Part shown: piece after piece, positions 9,858 through 18,359 of the stretch
Position numbering within the stretch: the first letter of the stretch is position 1
Layout of the letters: the number at the start of each line of letters is the position of its first letter
NCBI RefSeq assembly: GCF_000378505.1
Contig: NZ_KB899998.1
Location: 1 to 64,000 of the forward strand
Source of the DNA: Modicisalibacter luteus DSM 23508
GTDB taxonomy: Bacteria; Pseudomonadota; Gammaproteobacteria; Pseudomonadales; Halomonadaceae
Reading direction: 5' to 3'
Length of the DNA stretch: 64,000 nt
Made by a program: the position numbers and the translations under genes
The notes under the pieces: model-generated
What the model saw: only the letters and a program-made list of their open reading frames with translations
Databases searched by the model: none
Told to the model about the DNA's origin: nothing

Positions 9858-10718
9858 TCAAGCGTTGGCGGGTAGGCGCGAACGCTGCCAGTAGGCCTGC
9901 AGCCGCGTCCACAGCAACAACCATACGGTGGCCACGGCAAAGCCTGCCAGCGTACCCAGCGTCAATCCCAGCGTGGGGTATGTCAGCGATACGCATAGTG
10001 CGTAGCAGAGCAGAGAACCGAGGCCGGCCGGATAGTGCTTGATGACTGTGGCGACCGGTGCCGGGCCATGCGTTAGATGCAGAATCACCAGAAAGGGGTA
10101 CATGGTGACCGGAAATGCTGCCAGCAGCCCTGCCCAGGCTGAGGGTAGGACATGTGCCAGGCCGGTAATCGTAAAGATGATCGCCGCCGCCAAAAGGGCG
10201 CGGAACAGCACGCTGGTCCATGAGGCGCGCCCGCGGGTGCCGGTGCGACGGTCGGGGACTTGACGGTAGAGCCAGGTAAATATCCCGATGGCCACCAGTG
10301 TGGTCAGTGTGCCACCTAGACGGTCGAACTCGATCGTGGCCAATACGGTGCTTGCCGCAAGCCAGCAGGCCAAGCCGCCCAAGGTACCGGTCAAGACACC
10401 TGGCAGGCCTGCACGTCGCCCGCATAGCAGGTATCCACCTCCCAGGGCCAAGGTCGCGGTGAATCCTGCCAGCGTGTGAACGGCGCTGTCGGCAGCAAAG
10501 CCGGGCGAAATCTCTAGCCCGATGAAAAACAGAGCAATGGCTGTGCCCAGCGGATAACCGGACAGCAGACCGGCAACGCGCGGACTCAGGCGTTCGGCAA
10601 TGGCCGCCAGACCAAGCACGACACCGATCGAGACCACCAGCTTGGCGACCTGCCAGGCAAAGGGAACGTCCAAGAACGACTCCAGGGCAGAAACGGATAG
10701 GCCCCGCCATAGGATCAT
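9858..10718 (-). CDS. Integral membrane protein of unknown function
   Basis: The 286-residue protein is strongly hydrophobic with about eight transmembrane segments (for example LVVSIGVVLGLAAIA, GTAIALFFIGLEI, LLAAAIIFTITGLAHVL and VATVWLLLW). It has repeated Gly-rich turns (LSGYPLGTAIA and LLAAFPVTMYPFL) that look like two related halves, each with a G/A-x-P motif. This hints at an internally duplicated transporter-like fold, but I do not recognise a named family. The ATG at 10718 is used. It is 20 bases downstream of another unknown gene on the same strand. Confidence 0.6.
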   Translation of the reverse strand: MILWRGLSVSALESFLDVPFAWQVAKLVVSIGVVLGLAAIAERLSPRVAGLLSGYPLGTAIALFFIGLEISPGFAADSAVHTLAGFTATLALGGGYLLCGRRAGLPGVLTGTLGGLACWLAASTVLATIEFDRLGGTLTTLVAIGIFTWLYRQVPDRRTGTRGRASWTSVLFRALLAAAIIFTITGLAHVLPSAWAGLLAAFPVTMYPFLVILHLTHGPAPVATVIKHYPAGLGSLLCYALCVSLTYPTLGLTLGTLAGFAVATVWLLLWTRLQAYWQRSRLPANA

Positions 10719-10737
10719 GCCCAGGCGGCTAGCCCGA

Positions 10738-11163
10738 CTATATCAGACGTTGAGACTGCTGGTCGGCCCAAGCCTGCTCAAGCGCGGGCGTCAGGGGTTC
10801 ATGCAGATGATCTGGCAGGGCCTCGCGCGCCTGCTCGAAAGTTTCGAAGCTGCGGTTGCGCAGCCAGCAGTAGGCCCAGGCACAGGCTTCCAGCTCATCC
10901 TGCGGTACCGGCCGGGACGGTATTTGCACCAGCAGAAACAGCGCGCTGCGCATGGCCCACTGCGGCGGTTGGGCATCGCTGCTCCACGCCGCCAGGGTCG
11001 CTCCGCTGGGCGTATCGTCGGGTTCGCCCAGGTTGGCCAGGCGGGCCGTATCGGCGAGTATTTGTGCCAGGCGGTCGGGATCGGCCTGGCCGACGAACAT
11101 CCAGTGTCCAACCAGACGAGGTCCACCGCGCATGGCCTTGGCATAAAAGGGGCTTTCAGGCAT
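10738..11163 (-). CDS. Hypothetical protein, 141 residues
   Basis: I do not recognise this protein. It is soluble, rich in Ala, Trp and Gln, with helical segments (DRLAQILADTARLANLG, SFETFEQAREALPDHL) and a Cys/Trp-rich patch (CAWAYCWLRNRS). Its start at 11163 is only about 40 bases from the divergent PatB-type gene, so the two may share a control region. It is followed by a membrane-protein gene on the same strand with a 19-base gap, which suggests co-transcription. Confidence 0.5.
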   Translation of the reverse strand: MPESPFYAKAMRGGPRLVGHWMFVGQADPDRLAQILADTARLANLGEPDDTPSGATLAAWSSDAQPPQWAMRSALFLLVQIPSRPVPQDELEACAWAYCWLRNRSFETFEQAREALPDHLHEPLTPALEQAWADQQSQRLI

Positions 11164-11204
11164 GTTCTTCCTCAGGAATAACAGAGTTTCGACATGGAGA
11201 GACC

Positions 11205-12356
11205 ATGCGTTTCGATTTTGCCACGTCTATCGACCGCCGCCAGTACCCATCTCAGAAATGGCAGCGCTATGCAGCGGATGTCTTGCCACTGTGGGTTGCC
11301 GACATGGATTTCGTGTCACCGCCGGCCGTGGTCGACGCCTTGAGCGAGCGAGTCGCGCATGGTGTGTTCGGGTATGGTAGAACGCCGGACAGTTTGCGCC
11401 ATGTACTGTGCGAATGGAGCCGGCAACATTATCACTGGCCAATTGACCCTGCCTGGCAACTGTGGCTGCCGGGCGTCGTACCGGCATTGCATCTGGCCAG
11501 TCTGGCCTTGACCGAGCCGGGCGAGGGGGTATTGACCGTCACGCCCATCTATCCGCCGTTCCTCAAGGTGGCCGAACGTACGGGGCGGCTGCCGCAGACC
11601 GCGAACCTGGCCGAGCCGATCTCCGGTGACGAGACCTGGCGGCTTGACCGCGACGCCCTGGAGGCAGCCATCACGCCAGAGACCCGGCTGCTACTGTGGT
11701 GCCACCCGCACAACCCGACCGGACGTGTCTGGCATCATGAGGAACTGGCAATTCTCGCCGAGTTGGCCGAACGCCACGATCTGATCGTTGTTTCAGATGA
11801 GCTGCACTGTGATCTGATACTAGATGGCGAGCGGCACCGCCCCTTGGCGGCAGCGTTTCCCGAGTTGGCCAAAAGGGTCATCACGCTCTGGGCACCCTCG
11901 AAGACGTTCAATCTGGCCGGCCTGACCTGTGCCTGCGCCGTGGTTCCCGATGGCAAGCTGCGGCGCCGGTTGCAGGAGGCCATGCGTGGCCTGATGCCGG
12001 ATATCAACGTGCTTGGCCTGTTAGCCGGTGAGGTGGCCTACCGTGAGGGTGAGCCGTGGCGCCAGGCGCTGCTCAAGGTATTGCGAGACAACCGCCGTTG
12101 TCTCGGCGAGCACGTGGCACAATGGCCGGGTGTCACCTACCGCGAGCCGGAATCCACCTACCTGGCCTGGCTGGACCTGCGAGAAACGGGACTGGGCGAG
12201 TCGCCCCAGCGGGTACTGCTCGACCGTGCCAAAGTCGCCTTGTCGGATGGTGCCGACTTCGGCTGGCCCGGTTTCGTACGTCTGAATTTCGGGACACCCA
12301 TGGCCCAGTTGCAGCAGGCGTTGGAGCGCCTCGATACGGTGCTTCGCGGGGCATGA
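11205..12356 (+). CDS. patB: PatB/MalY-type cystathionine beta-lyase (PLP aminotransferase fold)
   Basis: This is a 383-residue fold-type I PLP enzyme of the MalY/PatB group, which cleaves C-S bonds in cystathionine or cysteine conjugates. The N-terminal signature LPLWVADMDFVSPPAV is present. The PLP Lys is in WAPSKTFNLAGL (about residue 230), with HNPTGRVW (about 170) and DELHCDL (about 200) upstream. The frame is open further upstream, but the ATG at 11205 has GGAGAG with 5-base spacing and gives the family length. The gene is divergent from the 141-residue unknown gene and convergent with cnoX. A perfect GC hairpin lies just 3' of it. Confidence 0.87.
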   Translation: MRFDFATSIDRRQYPSQKWQRYAADVLPLWVADMDFVSPPAVVDALSERVAHGVFGYGRTPDSLRHVLCEWSRQHYHWPIDPAWQLWLPGVVPALHLASLALTEPGEGVLTVTPIYPPFLKVAERTGRLPQTANLAEPISGDETWRLDRDALEAAITPETRLLLWCHPHNPTGRVWHHEELAILAELAERHDLIVVSDELHCDLILDGERHRPLAAAFPELAKRVITLWAPSKTFNLAGLTCACAVVPDGKLRRRLQEAMRGLMPDINVLGLLAGEVAYREGEPWRQALLKVLRDNRRCLGEHVAQWPGVTYREPESTYLAWLDLRETGLGESPQRVLLDRAKVALSDGADFGWPGFVRLNFGTPMAQLQQALERLDTVLRGA

Positions 12357-12360
12357 CGAG

Positions 12361-12386
12361 GAACGGCGGGCCTGGGCCCGCCGTTC
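12361..12386. terminator. Hairpin between convergent patB and cnoX
   Basis: GAACGGCGGGCC pairs perfectly with GGCCCGCCGTTC with almost no loop. It lies between two convergent genes and probably ends both transcripts, though neither side has a long T run. Confidence 0.6.
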
Positions 12387-12408
12387 GAAAATTGCCACCG
12401 TTGTCGTA

Positions 12409-13341
12409 TCAGTACAGCAGGGCAAATAGCCTGCGCCGGTAGGCGACTGTCAACGGATGATCGGCGCCAAGAGCATCGAAAACACGCAACAAGGTCTTGC
12501 GTGCCGCATCGTCGCCATAGGTACGGTCGCTTTTCATCAGCGCCAGTAACGCGTCCAGGCCGGTTTCGTATTGTCCGTCGGCTACTTGCCGCAAGGCACG
12601 GCGATACTGGGCTTCGCTATCGTCGCGCCCCTCCAGGGTAGCCATCTCTTCGGCGTCGGGGGCTTCTTCGCCGAACTCGATGCGGGCACGCACGCCACGT
12701 GCCTTGGCACTGTCGCGATGCTCGGGGGGCAGGTTGTCAAGAATCGCCCGGGCTTCCTCGGGGTTGCCCTCAGCCAACACCGCACCAGCCAACCCGATCT
12801 GGTAATCGTGATGGTCGGGGTATTCTTGGCTCAGCTGTTGATAGATGGTGCGTGCTGTTGCCGCATCGCCAGCAGCGAGCGCGGCCTCGGCCTGCTCTTC
12901 GGGGCTGGCTGGCGCATCCTGGGGAGCTTCGATGTACTGGGCCAGCCATTCACGGATCTGCCGCTCGGGCAGGGCGCCCTGAAACTGATCGTATAATTGA
13001 CCCTGCATGATCAGTTTGACGTCGGGAACCGAGCGAATCCCGAGCTGTGCTGCAATCTGTTGATGCTCCTCGATATTGAGTTTGGCGAGAACGAACGCAC
13101 CGGCATACTCGTGAGCGAGCTTCTCCAGTATCGGCATCAGGTTCTTGCAGGGTTCGCACCACGGGGCCCAGCAGTCGAGAAGTACGGGGGTCTTGACCGA
13201 GCCTTCCAGCACGACCTGCTGAAAATTGGACATGTCGACGTCGACAATGTAGCTCGATGGGTCGGCCTGCGTGGCGCTCGGTTGTTGCGAAGCCTCGGGC
13301 GTGCTAAGCGGGGCTCCAGTATGGGGATCGACAATCGGCAT
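12409..13341 (-). CDS. cnoX: CnoX/YbbN-like thioredoxin-TPR chaperone
   Basis: CnoX (YbbN) is a holdase chaperone that binds hypochlorite-damaged proteins and hands them to GroEL. The 310-residue protein has a short low-complexity start, a thioredoxin domain (about 32-140) and a C-terminal TPR-like region (about 147-310, with EEQAEAALAAGDAATARTIYQQL and AGAVLAEGNPEEARAIL). Unlike E. coli YbbN, whose active site is SxxC, this one has WCEPC (Cys62 and Cys65) and the cis-Pro in SVPDVK, so it could be redox active. It converges with patB and is divergent from the DUF3750 gene. Confidence 0.85.
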   Translation of the reverse strand: MPIVDPHTGAPLSTPEASQQPSATQADPSSYIVDVDMSNFQQVVLEGSVKTPVLLDCWAPWCEPCKNLMPILEKLAHEYAGAFVLAKLNIEEHQQIAAQLGIRSVPDVKLIMQGQLYDQFQGALPERQIREWLAQYIEAPQDAPASPEEQAEAALAAGDAATARTIYQQLSQEYPDHHDYQIGLAGAVLAEGNPEEARAILDNLPPEHRDSAKARGVRARIEFGEEAPDAEEMATLEGRDDSEAQYRRALRQVADGQYETGLDALLALMKSDRTYGDDAARKTLLRVFDALGADHPLTVAYRRRLFALLY

Positions 13342-13418
13342 AACGCTTGGCTCTATTGAGAGTGGGTATATCTCTCCAGATGCGGGCCGACAAGCAAGGA
13401 TTCAAGGGGAGGGCACCC

Positions 13419-14246
13419 ATGAAGGGTTTAATGAACCTCTGTCTGCGCAGCCTTGCCGTGCTGGGGCTAGTCGGAATTTTAATGCTGGGCGGGCCACTGG
13501 TCATGCTGGCTGGCCCGACTATTGACCTGAACAGCCACTGGTCGACCGCGGATCGCTCGGTGGCGGGGTTGGCCCCAACTCCCGAAGAAGCCCACGAAGC
13601 CGTGGTACAGGTGTATGCGGCGCGCGCTTTCAATTGGCGAGGCGCTTTCGGCGTCCATACCTGGATTGCCACCAAGGCTGAAGGCGACACGTTCTACCGT
13701 GTCTACGAAGTGACCCGCTGGCGTGGGGCGGTGCATGTTTCCCGCCAGCGGAGCCCCGATCGGGCCTGGTATGGCAACCCACCACAACTTCTGGCCAGCT
13801 ATTATGGCGACGCAGCGGCACGGCTGATTTTGCCTATCGAAGCGGCGGCCGCTGCCTACCCGCGTGCCGGTCAGTACCGTATCTGGCCCGGGCCCAACAG
13901 CAACACCTTTACGGCCTGGATAATCCGTCAGGTACCCGGTTTACGGGTGCACCTTCCACCTACGGCGATCGGCAAGGATTACCTGATTGATGGCTGGGCC
14001 ACGACGGCGCCCAGCGAGAGCGGCTATCAGATTGCGTTGGGTGGCCTCGTCGGGATTCTGGTAGCGCGTGATGAAGGCGTAGAGATCAACCTGCTGGGGC
14101 TGGTCTTCGGTATCGATTATGCCGTGCCGGCGCTCAAGTTCCCTGGCATTGGTCGCCTGGGATTCGAGTCGCCAGCTCTGGGGCGCTCGGGAGATGGCCA
14201 AACAGGTAGCAGCGTTGAATCGACAGCAGCATTAAGTGCACGATGA
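13419..14246 (+). CDS. DUF3750 family membrane-anchored protein
   Basis: The 275-residue protein has an N-terminal hydrophobic anchor or signal (about 8-32) and a periplasmic-facing domain that fits DUF3750: VQVYAARAFNWRGAFGVHTWIATK, YEVTRWRG, and WPGPNSNTFTAWIIRQVPGL. The function is unknown. The ATG at 13419 is chosen over an upstream start because AAGGGGAGGG lies 5 bases before it and it places the hydrophobic segment at the N-terminus. It is transcribed divergently from cnoX and ends 65 bases before the tRNA on the other strand. Confidence 0.75.
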   Translation: MKGLMNLCLRSLAVLGLVGILMLGGPLVMLAGPTIDLNSHWSTADRSVAGLAPTPEEAHEAVVQVYAARAFNWRGAFGVHTWIATKAEGDTFYRVYEVTRWRGAVHVSRQRSPDRAWYGNPPQLLASYYGDAAARLILPIEAAAAAYPRAGQYRIWPGPNSNTFTAWIIRQVPGLRVHLPPTAIGKDYLIDGWATTAPSESGYQIALGGLVGILVARDEGVEINLLGLVFGIDYAVPALKFPGIGRLGFESPALGRSGDGQTGSSVESTAALSAR

Positions 14247-14271
14247 CATATTGTGCATACTGAGGAAACGG

Positions 14272-14304
14272 CAAAGAAAAAGCCGACCCTATTGGATCGG
14301 CTTT
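14272..14304 (-). terminator. Terminator of the initiator tRNA gene
   Basis: Read on the minus strand, AAAGCCGATCC pairs with GGGTCGGCTTT around AATA, and TTTTTCTTT follows. It sits just after the tRNA 3' CCA. Confidence 0.85.
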
Positions 14305-14311
14305 CAATATT

Positions 14312-14388
<77 letters not shown>

Positions 14389-14404
14389 TCAGACTGTGGA
14401 GCGT

Positions 14405-14432
14405 ATTCTACGGATTTTTTGCCTTGGGTCAA
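14405..14432 (-). promoter_or_regulatory. Sigma70-type promoter of the initiator tRNA gene
   Basis: On the minus strand TTGACC (14427-14432) and TAGAAT (14405-14410) are separated by 16 bases, and the tRNA begins 16 bases past the -10. The AT-rich spacer supports it. Confidence 0.7.
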
Positions 14433-14548
14433 GTATTCAATACTCGCACAGCCCAGTAAAACTCGACCATACTTTGTTGGAGGGAGGCCGGACGGCTAAT
14501 GCGCCTCTCGTTCTCCATAACAATCGTCATGACTCAGGGGGAGAATAT

Positions 14549-15295
14549 ATGACACAAACAGCATCCGTGGCGTGGGTAACCGGCGGTACCGGCGGTATTG
14601 GTTCGGCCATTTGCCGCGAGCTGGCCAAGGAGGGCTATCTGGTCGTGGCGGGTTACCACAATCCCGATAAGGCAAAAGCCTGGCTTGAAGGCCAGCGCGC
14701 CGATGGTTACGAGAACATCGTCCTGTCCGGCACCAACCTGATCGACTATGAGGATTGCGAGGCCGGCGTGCGCGAGATTCGCGAGAAGTACGGACCCGTT
14801 AGCGTTCTCGTCAATTGCGCAGGTATCACCCGGGATACCACACTCAAGAAGATGAGTCCCGAACAGTGGCGTGAAGTCATCGATACCAACCTCAACAGCG
14901 TGTTCAATACCTGCCGCTGCGTGATCGAGGACATGCTTGGGGAGGGCTACGGGAGAATCGTCAATATTTCCTCGATCAATGGGCGTAAGGGCCAGTTCGG
15001 CCAGGCCAACTATGCCGCCGCCAAGGCGGGTATGCATGGGCTGACCATGTCATTGGCCCTGGAGACCGCCACCAAGGGAATTACCGTCAATACCCTGTCG
15101 CCTGGCTATATTGCCACCGACATGATCATGAAGATTCCCGAGAAGATTCGAGAGTCGATTCGCGAGACGATTCCCGTCAAGCGCTATGGCACCCCAGAAG
15201 AAGTGGCCCGTGCCGTGGCGTTTCTGGCACATCGCGACTCCGGCTACATCACGGGGGCCAATCTGGACATCAACGGTGGGCAGTTCATGGGCTAA
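14549..15295 (+). CDS. phaB: Acetoacetyl-CoA reductase PhaB
   Basis: PhaB reduces acetoacetyl-CoA to (R)-3-hydroxybutyryl-CoA with NADPH, the second step of polyhydroxybutyrate synthesis. The 248-residue SDR protein has the cofactor motif TGGTGGIGSAI (about 10-20), NCAGITRD (about 88-95), the catalytic Ser in NISSINGRKGQFGQ and the YxxxK of NYAAAKAGMHG (about 153-160), and SPGYIATDM. The ATG at 14549 has GGGGGAG 6 bases upstream. The gene stands alone between the fMet tRNA and the DUF349 gene, without phaA or phaC next to it. Its relative FabG is the main alternative, but the QFGQANYAAAKAGMHG segment favours PhaB. Confidence 0.87.
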   Translation: MTQTASVAWVTGGTGGIGSAICRELAKEGYLVVAGYHNPDKAKAWLEGQRADGYENIVLSGTNLIDYEDCEAGVREIREKYGPVSVLVNCAGITRDTTLKKMSPEQWREVIDTNLNSVFNTCRCVIEDMLGEGYGRIVNISSINGRKGQFGQANYAAAKAGMHGLTMSLALETATKGITVNTLSPGYIATDMIMKIPEKIRESIRETIPVKRYGTPEEVARAVAFLAHRDSGYITGANLDINGGQFMG

Positions 15296-15317
15296 ACGGA
15301 CAGTCGCCCTGCAAGCC

Positions 15318-15350
15318 AAAAAGAGCAAGCCGTTCGGCCTCGCTCTTTTT
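15318..15350. terminator. Bidirectional terminator between phaB and the DUF349 gene
   Basis: AAAAAGAGC and GCTCTTTTT flank a GC-rich interior that itself pairs partly (AAGCCG and CGGCCT). T runs lie on both strands, so it can end both convergent transcripts. Confidence 0.85.
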
Positions 15351-15358
15351 GCATTTGG

Positions 15359-18127
15359 CTAGGATGAAGGCAGGCGGGCCAGTTGGCTGAGATGGTTGTC
15401 GAGCTCACCCGCCTCACGGGACCATAGCGAGGGGGCGACTGGCCCTGTGGCCAGGATACCGCACAGGATGTCGTGCAGTTCCCCAGCCTTGGAGAGTTCA
15501 CGCTCACGAGATTCGTTGAGTCGCTCTACTTGAATGGCCAAGCGGAGCGGCTCGTCGGCGCGTTCGACTCGTGCCCCGGCCAACAGGGCGAGATGGACAC
15601 GCAGGCGGCCAAGCTGCTCCGCGACCTGCTCCGCCGGGAGTGGCGCCTTGCGTGCAGCATTGCGCTGCTCGTGGGCAGCCAGCATATCGCGGTCAAGCCC
15701 GGGCATGGCCTCGACCACCATCGCCTCGTGGCCTTCCAGTTGCTGGGCGTCAGCCTCCAGGTGCCGGTCCAGTAACGGGCGAAGTTGCTGCCAGCGTTGA
15801 GCTTCTTCGCTAAGCGATAGCCGCAACAGTTGTTCTCGGCGCGCGCGAATAATGCCATTCCAACGCCGGCGCATGCCTTCACTGCGCCGGCCGGCGGGGA
15901 GTGGTTCGAAGCTTTCGGCCTCGTTAATGGCCTGTTCCAGCACGTTTGCGTCCTGGCTGGTGGTTGGTTGCCAGGCATCGATTCGCTCGATCAAAGCCTG
16001 CATGGCGTCGAGATGTTCTCGGGCGCGTTGAGCTCGGTCGTCTCGTTCACTCTCGCGCGCGGCGAAGATGTTGTCGCATAGGCTGCGGAATTCACGCCAT
16101 AACGCCTGCTCTTCACCTTTTGGGGCGCGGCCTAGTTCGCGCCAGCGTCGCTGCAGTCCCTTGGCATGTTCGGCGCGCTGGGCGGCCGTACCTGTGTCGT
16201 TCTGCAGCTGCCGGGCCTCCTCGACCAAGGCGCGCTTGGCGGCGGCGATTTCCTGGGCGCGCTGATCGATTAGGGTCTGCAGCGCGTGACGGATGTGGCC
16301 GAAACGCTGCCCCACCTGCTCGGCTTGATCGCGTGGAACGGGAGAAAAACGGCGCCACTGCTCCCTGGCACGATCGCGAATCTGTCGTAGAACATCGGGG
16401 TCAGCGCTGGGGTCAGGGTTGTCGACCAGGGCTTCCAGCTGCTCGCACAGACCTTCGCGAGCCTGCAGGTTGTGTTGACGCTCTTCATCGCGCGCTTGGC
16501 GCCAGGGCCCCAGGCGCTCATGAATACGGTCAGAGGCAGCGCGGAAGCGATTGGAAAGCTCTCGTTCGGCAGCGGCATCGCCAAGGTTCTTCCAGTCCTT
16601 GACCAGCTGACGATGGCGACGATCCAGTTCGGCATCGAGCAGTGTCGTGTCCTCGGCCAGTTCTTCGATAGCCGAGCACAGTTGGTTGCGCTTGGGGCCT
16701 GCCACAAAGCCCCGCCAGTCACGAAGTTCGGCCAGCTGTGCCCCAAGGCGCTTGAGTGTCGGCTGTATCGATTGGCGCTGATTGGCTGGCAAGGCATCGA
16801 AGCGCTGGCGCAGGCTCTGATGGAGACGGCTGGCCCGTTTGAATGCGCCCTGCTCAAGCAGTTTCTCCAACTCGGCCAGATCCTGACTGACGCGCTCCGC
16901 CTGTGGCGGGGTGGAAGTCTCGGCAAGACGCTGGGTCAGCTGGTTTTTCACGCGTCGTAGCAGTGGCGACGGCGGAAGGTCGCTTGGCCAGTCAATGCCA
17001 TCCAGCACATGGCGCAGGTGGTCGTTGTCCTGTTGCTCGATGCCTTCACGCAGCGCATCGGTCTTCTGTTCCAGGCGTTCCCAAGCCAGGCGGATTCGCT
17101 CGTGTTCTTCCAGTACAGCCGTGTAGCGCTCACTCAGTGCTTGGCTAGGCACGTGTTGTTCGGACAACGTCTGCCAGCGGTTGGCCTGCAGGCGCTTGTG
17201 GGCGAGCAGGCTATCGATGTCCTGTTGGGTAATTGCATCGCCCTGACGTAATCCGGCCACCGACTCTTCGAGCGCCTCGACCAATGCCTGCCGCTCTGCT
17301 TCCGCATCGTTGCGCTGCTGGTCTGCCGTCTCGATTGCCTGGTGCTGTGCTTCATGATCGGTGATCACCTTGCGACAGCGCAGACTGGCTTCTTGGTAAC
17401 GGTGCTCCTGCTCGGATGTCGGGAGGTCGGAAAGGCGCTCCCATTCACGCTTAAGGTGTCGATAGCGACCGGCATAGAGCGGTTCCCAGGCGTGCTGGGC
17501 ATGCTGTTCCAAGGCCTCCAGGATGCGCTCACGTTCGATGCGCTGCGCCTCGGCCTGGGAGGCATCCTCACGTAACCGGTTGAGCCGATCGCGGGCCAGG
17601 CGCGTCACATGCTTGTCACGCCGGGCCTGGCGGGCCAGCTGGGTCAGGCCCTCCTCGGACGTGACCCGCTCGGCCGCGGCATGGCGTACGGCAGCGATGC
17701 TATTCTCGCAAGCCTGGTGGATCAGGGCGGGTTCATCATCCAGGCGAGCCAGTGCCGATAGACGTAGCTCCTGATTATCGCCCTGCATTGCCAGTTCGGC
17801 GAAAAGTGCCGGATCGTCGATGCGATCGAGCAGGGCCAAGCGCTCGCCCAATGGCACGTTGCCGACCTGCCCGGTCAACACTGCCTTCAGGTGGGCGCGG
17901 AGCTCAGGAGAGTCCTGGTTGGCGCGCAATGCCAGAAGACGAGCAGGGTCGCCGAGCCGAGCCAGCGCCGCCTGGCGTACGCCGGGGTCGCTGTCGCTCG
18001 CCAGCTTCTCCAGGCGCTGGAGATCACGGGGCTGTCCTGCATCGAGGCGCTCGATGGCCTGGCGTCGAACCGAGGGGTCCCGGTGTTGCCAGCGAGGACC
18101 GAATAAGCGTTCAAAAATTCCTGACAT
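15359..18127 (-). CDS. Large HEAT-like and DUF349 coiled-coil protein
   Basis: The 922-residue protein begins with HEAT-like repeats (about 1-175; DPSVRRQAIERLD, DPGVRQAALARLGDPARL, NQELRLSALARLDDE), then long charged coiled coils with DUF349-type repeats (for example HLKREWERLSDLPTSEQEHRYQEA, and further copies at about 490, 575 and 660 with W-K/R-x-L/F plus RFR or EFR segments). It is very rich in Glu, Arg, Gln and Ala. DUF349 proteins are widespread but of unknown function. There is no signal peptide or membrane segment. The start lacks a clear ribosome site. The upstream 230-base region is shared with the divergent min operon. Confidence 0.75.
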   Translation of the reverse strand: MSGIFERLFGPRWQHRDPSVRRQAIERLDAGQPRDLQRLEKLASDSDPGVRQAALARLGDPARLLALRANQDSPELRAHLKAVLTGQVGNVPLGERLALLDRIDDPALFAELAMQGDNQELRLSALARLDDEPALIHQACENSIAAVRHAAAERVTSEEGLTQLARQARRDKHVTRLARDRLNRLREDASQAEAQRIERERILEALEQHAQHAWEPLYAGRYRHLKREWERLSDLPTSEQEHRYQEASLRCRKVITDHEAQHQAIETADQQRNDAEAERQALVEALEESVAGLRQGDAITQQDIDSLLAHKRLQANRWQTLSEQHVPSQALSERYTAVLEEHERIRLAWERLEQKTDALREGIEQQDNDHLRHVLDGIDWPSDLPPSPLLRRVKNQLTQRLAETSTPPQAERVSQDLAELEKLLEQGAFKRASRLHQSLRQRFDALPANQRQSIQPTLKRLGAQLAELRDWRGFVAGPKRNQLCSAIEELAEDTTLLDAELDRRHRQLVKDWKNLGDAAAERELSNRFRAASDRIHERLGPWRQARDEERQHNLQAREGLCEQLEALVDNPDPSADPDVLRQIRDRAREQWRRFSPVPRDQAEQVGQRFGHIRHALQTLIDQRAQEIAAAKRALVEEARQLQNDTGTAAQRAEHAKGLQRRWRELGRAPKGEEQALWREFRSLCDNIFAARESERDDRAQRAREHLDAMQALIERIDAWQPTTSQDANVLEQAINEAESFEPLPAGRRSEGMRRRWNGIIRARREQLLRLSLSEEAQRWQQLRPLLDRHLEADAQQLEGHEAMVVEAMPGLDRDMLAAHEQRNAARKAPLPAEQVAEQLGRLRVHLALLAGARVERADEPLRLAIQVERLNESRERELSKAGELHDILCGILATGPVAPSLWSREAGELDNHLSQLARLPSS

Positions 18128-18269
18128 GAGAGAACAGGCATCCCTGAAAAGATATAAATAAAGAAAGAGTGGTTGTTGTCGCGCTCCGGTGTCCTACCGA
18201 CAGGCGCATCCTGCTATCTAAGCATGTGCATCGCCGAGGGAAAAGCCTGGGCGTCTGCGTCCAGCGACA

Positions 18270-18299
18270 CTGACAAGTCGGTGGGGCTGGGCGTATCAT
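18270..18299 (+). promoter_or_regulatory. Probable sigma70 promoter of the min operon
   Basis: CTGACA (18270-18275) and TATCAT (18294-18299) are separated by 18 bases and lie about 60 bases before minC. Each hexamer matches the consensus at five of six positions. The rest of the 18128-18359 region shows nothing else I can name. Confidence 0.55.
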
Positions 18300-18359
18300 C
18301 AGTTGCAGCCAGGCAGCCCCTCGCTTAGCTTAGTGACATTACCGACGCGGAGACCGGCA

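Noticed and set aside
9853-10710. 285-residue frame in another phase over the membrane-protein gene
   Set aside because: It is Arg-, His- and Cys-rich, as out-of-frame high-GC reading gives. The hydrophobic 286-residue frame is the real one.
13347-13418. Upstream start for the DUF3750 gene
   Set aside because: It would bury the signal-like hydrophobic segment behind 24 extra residues; the ATG at 13419 has a strong ribosome site.
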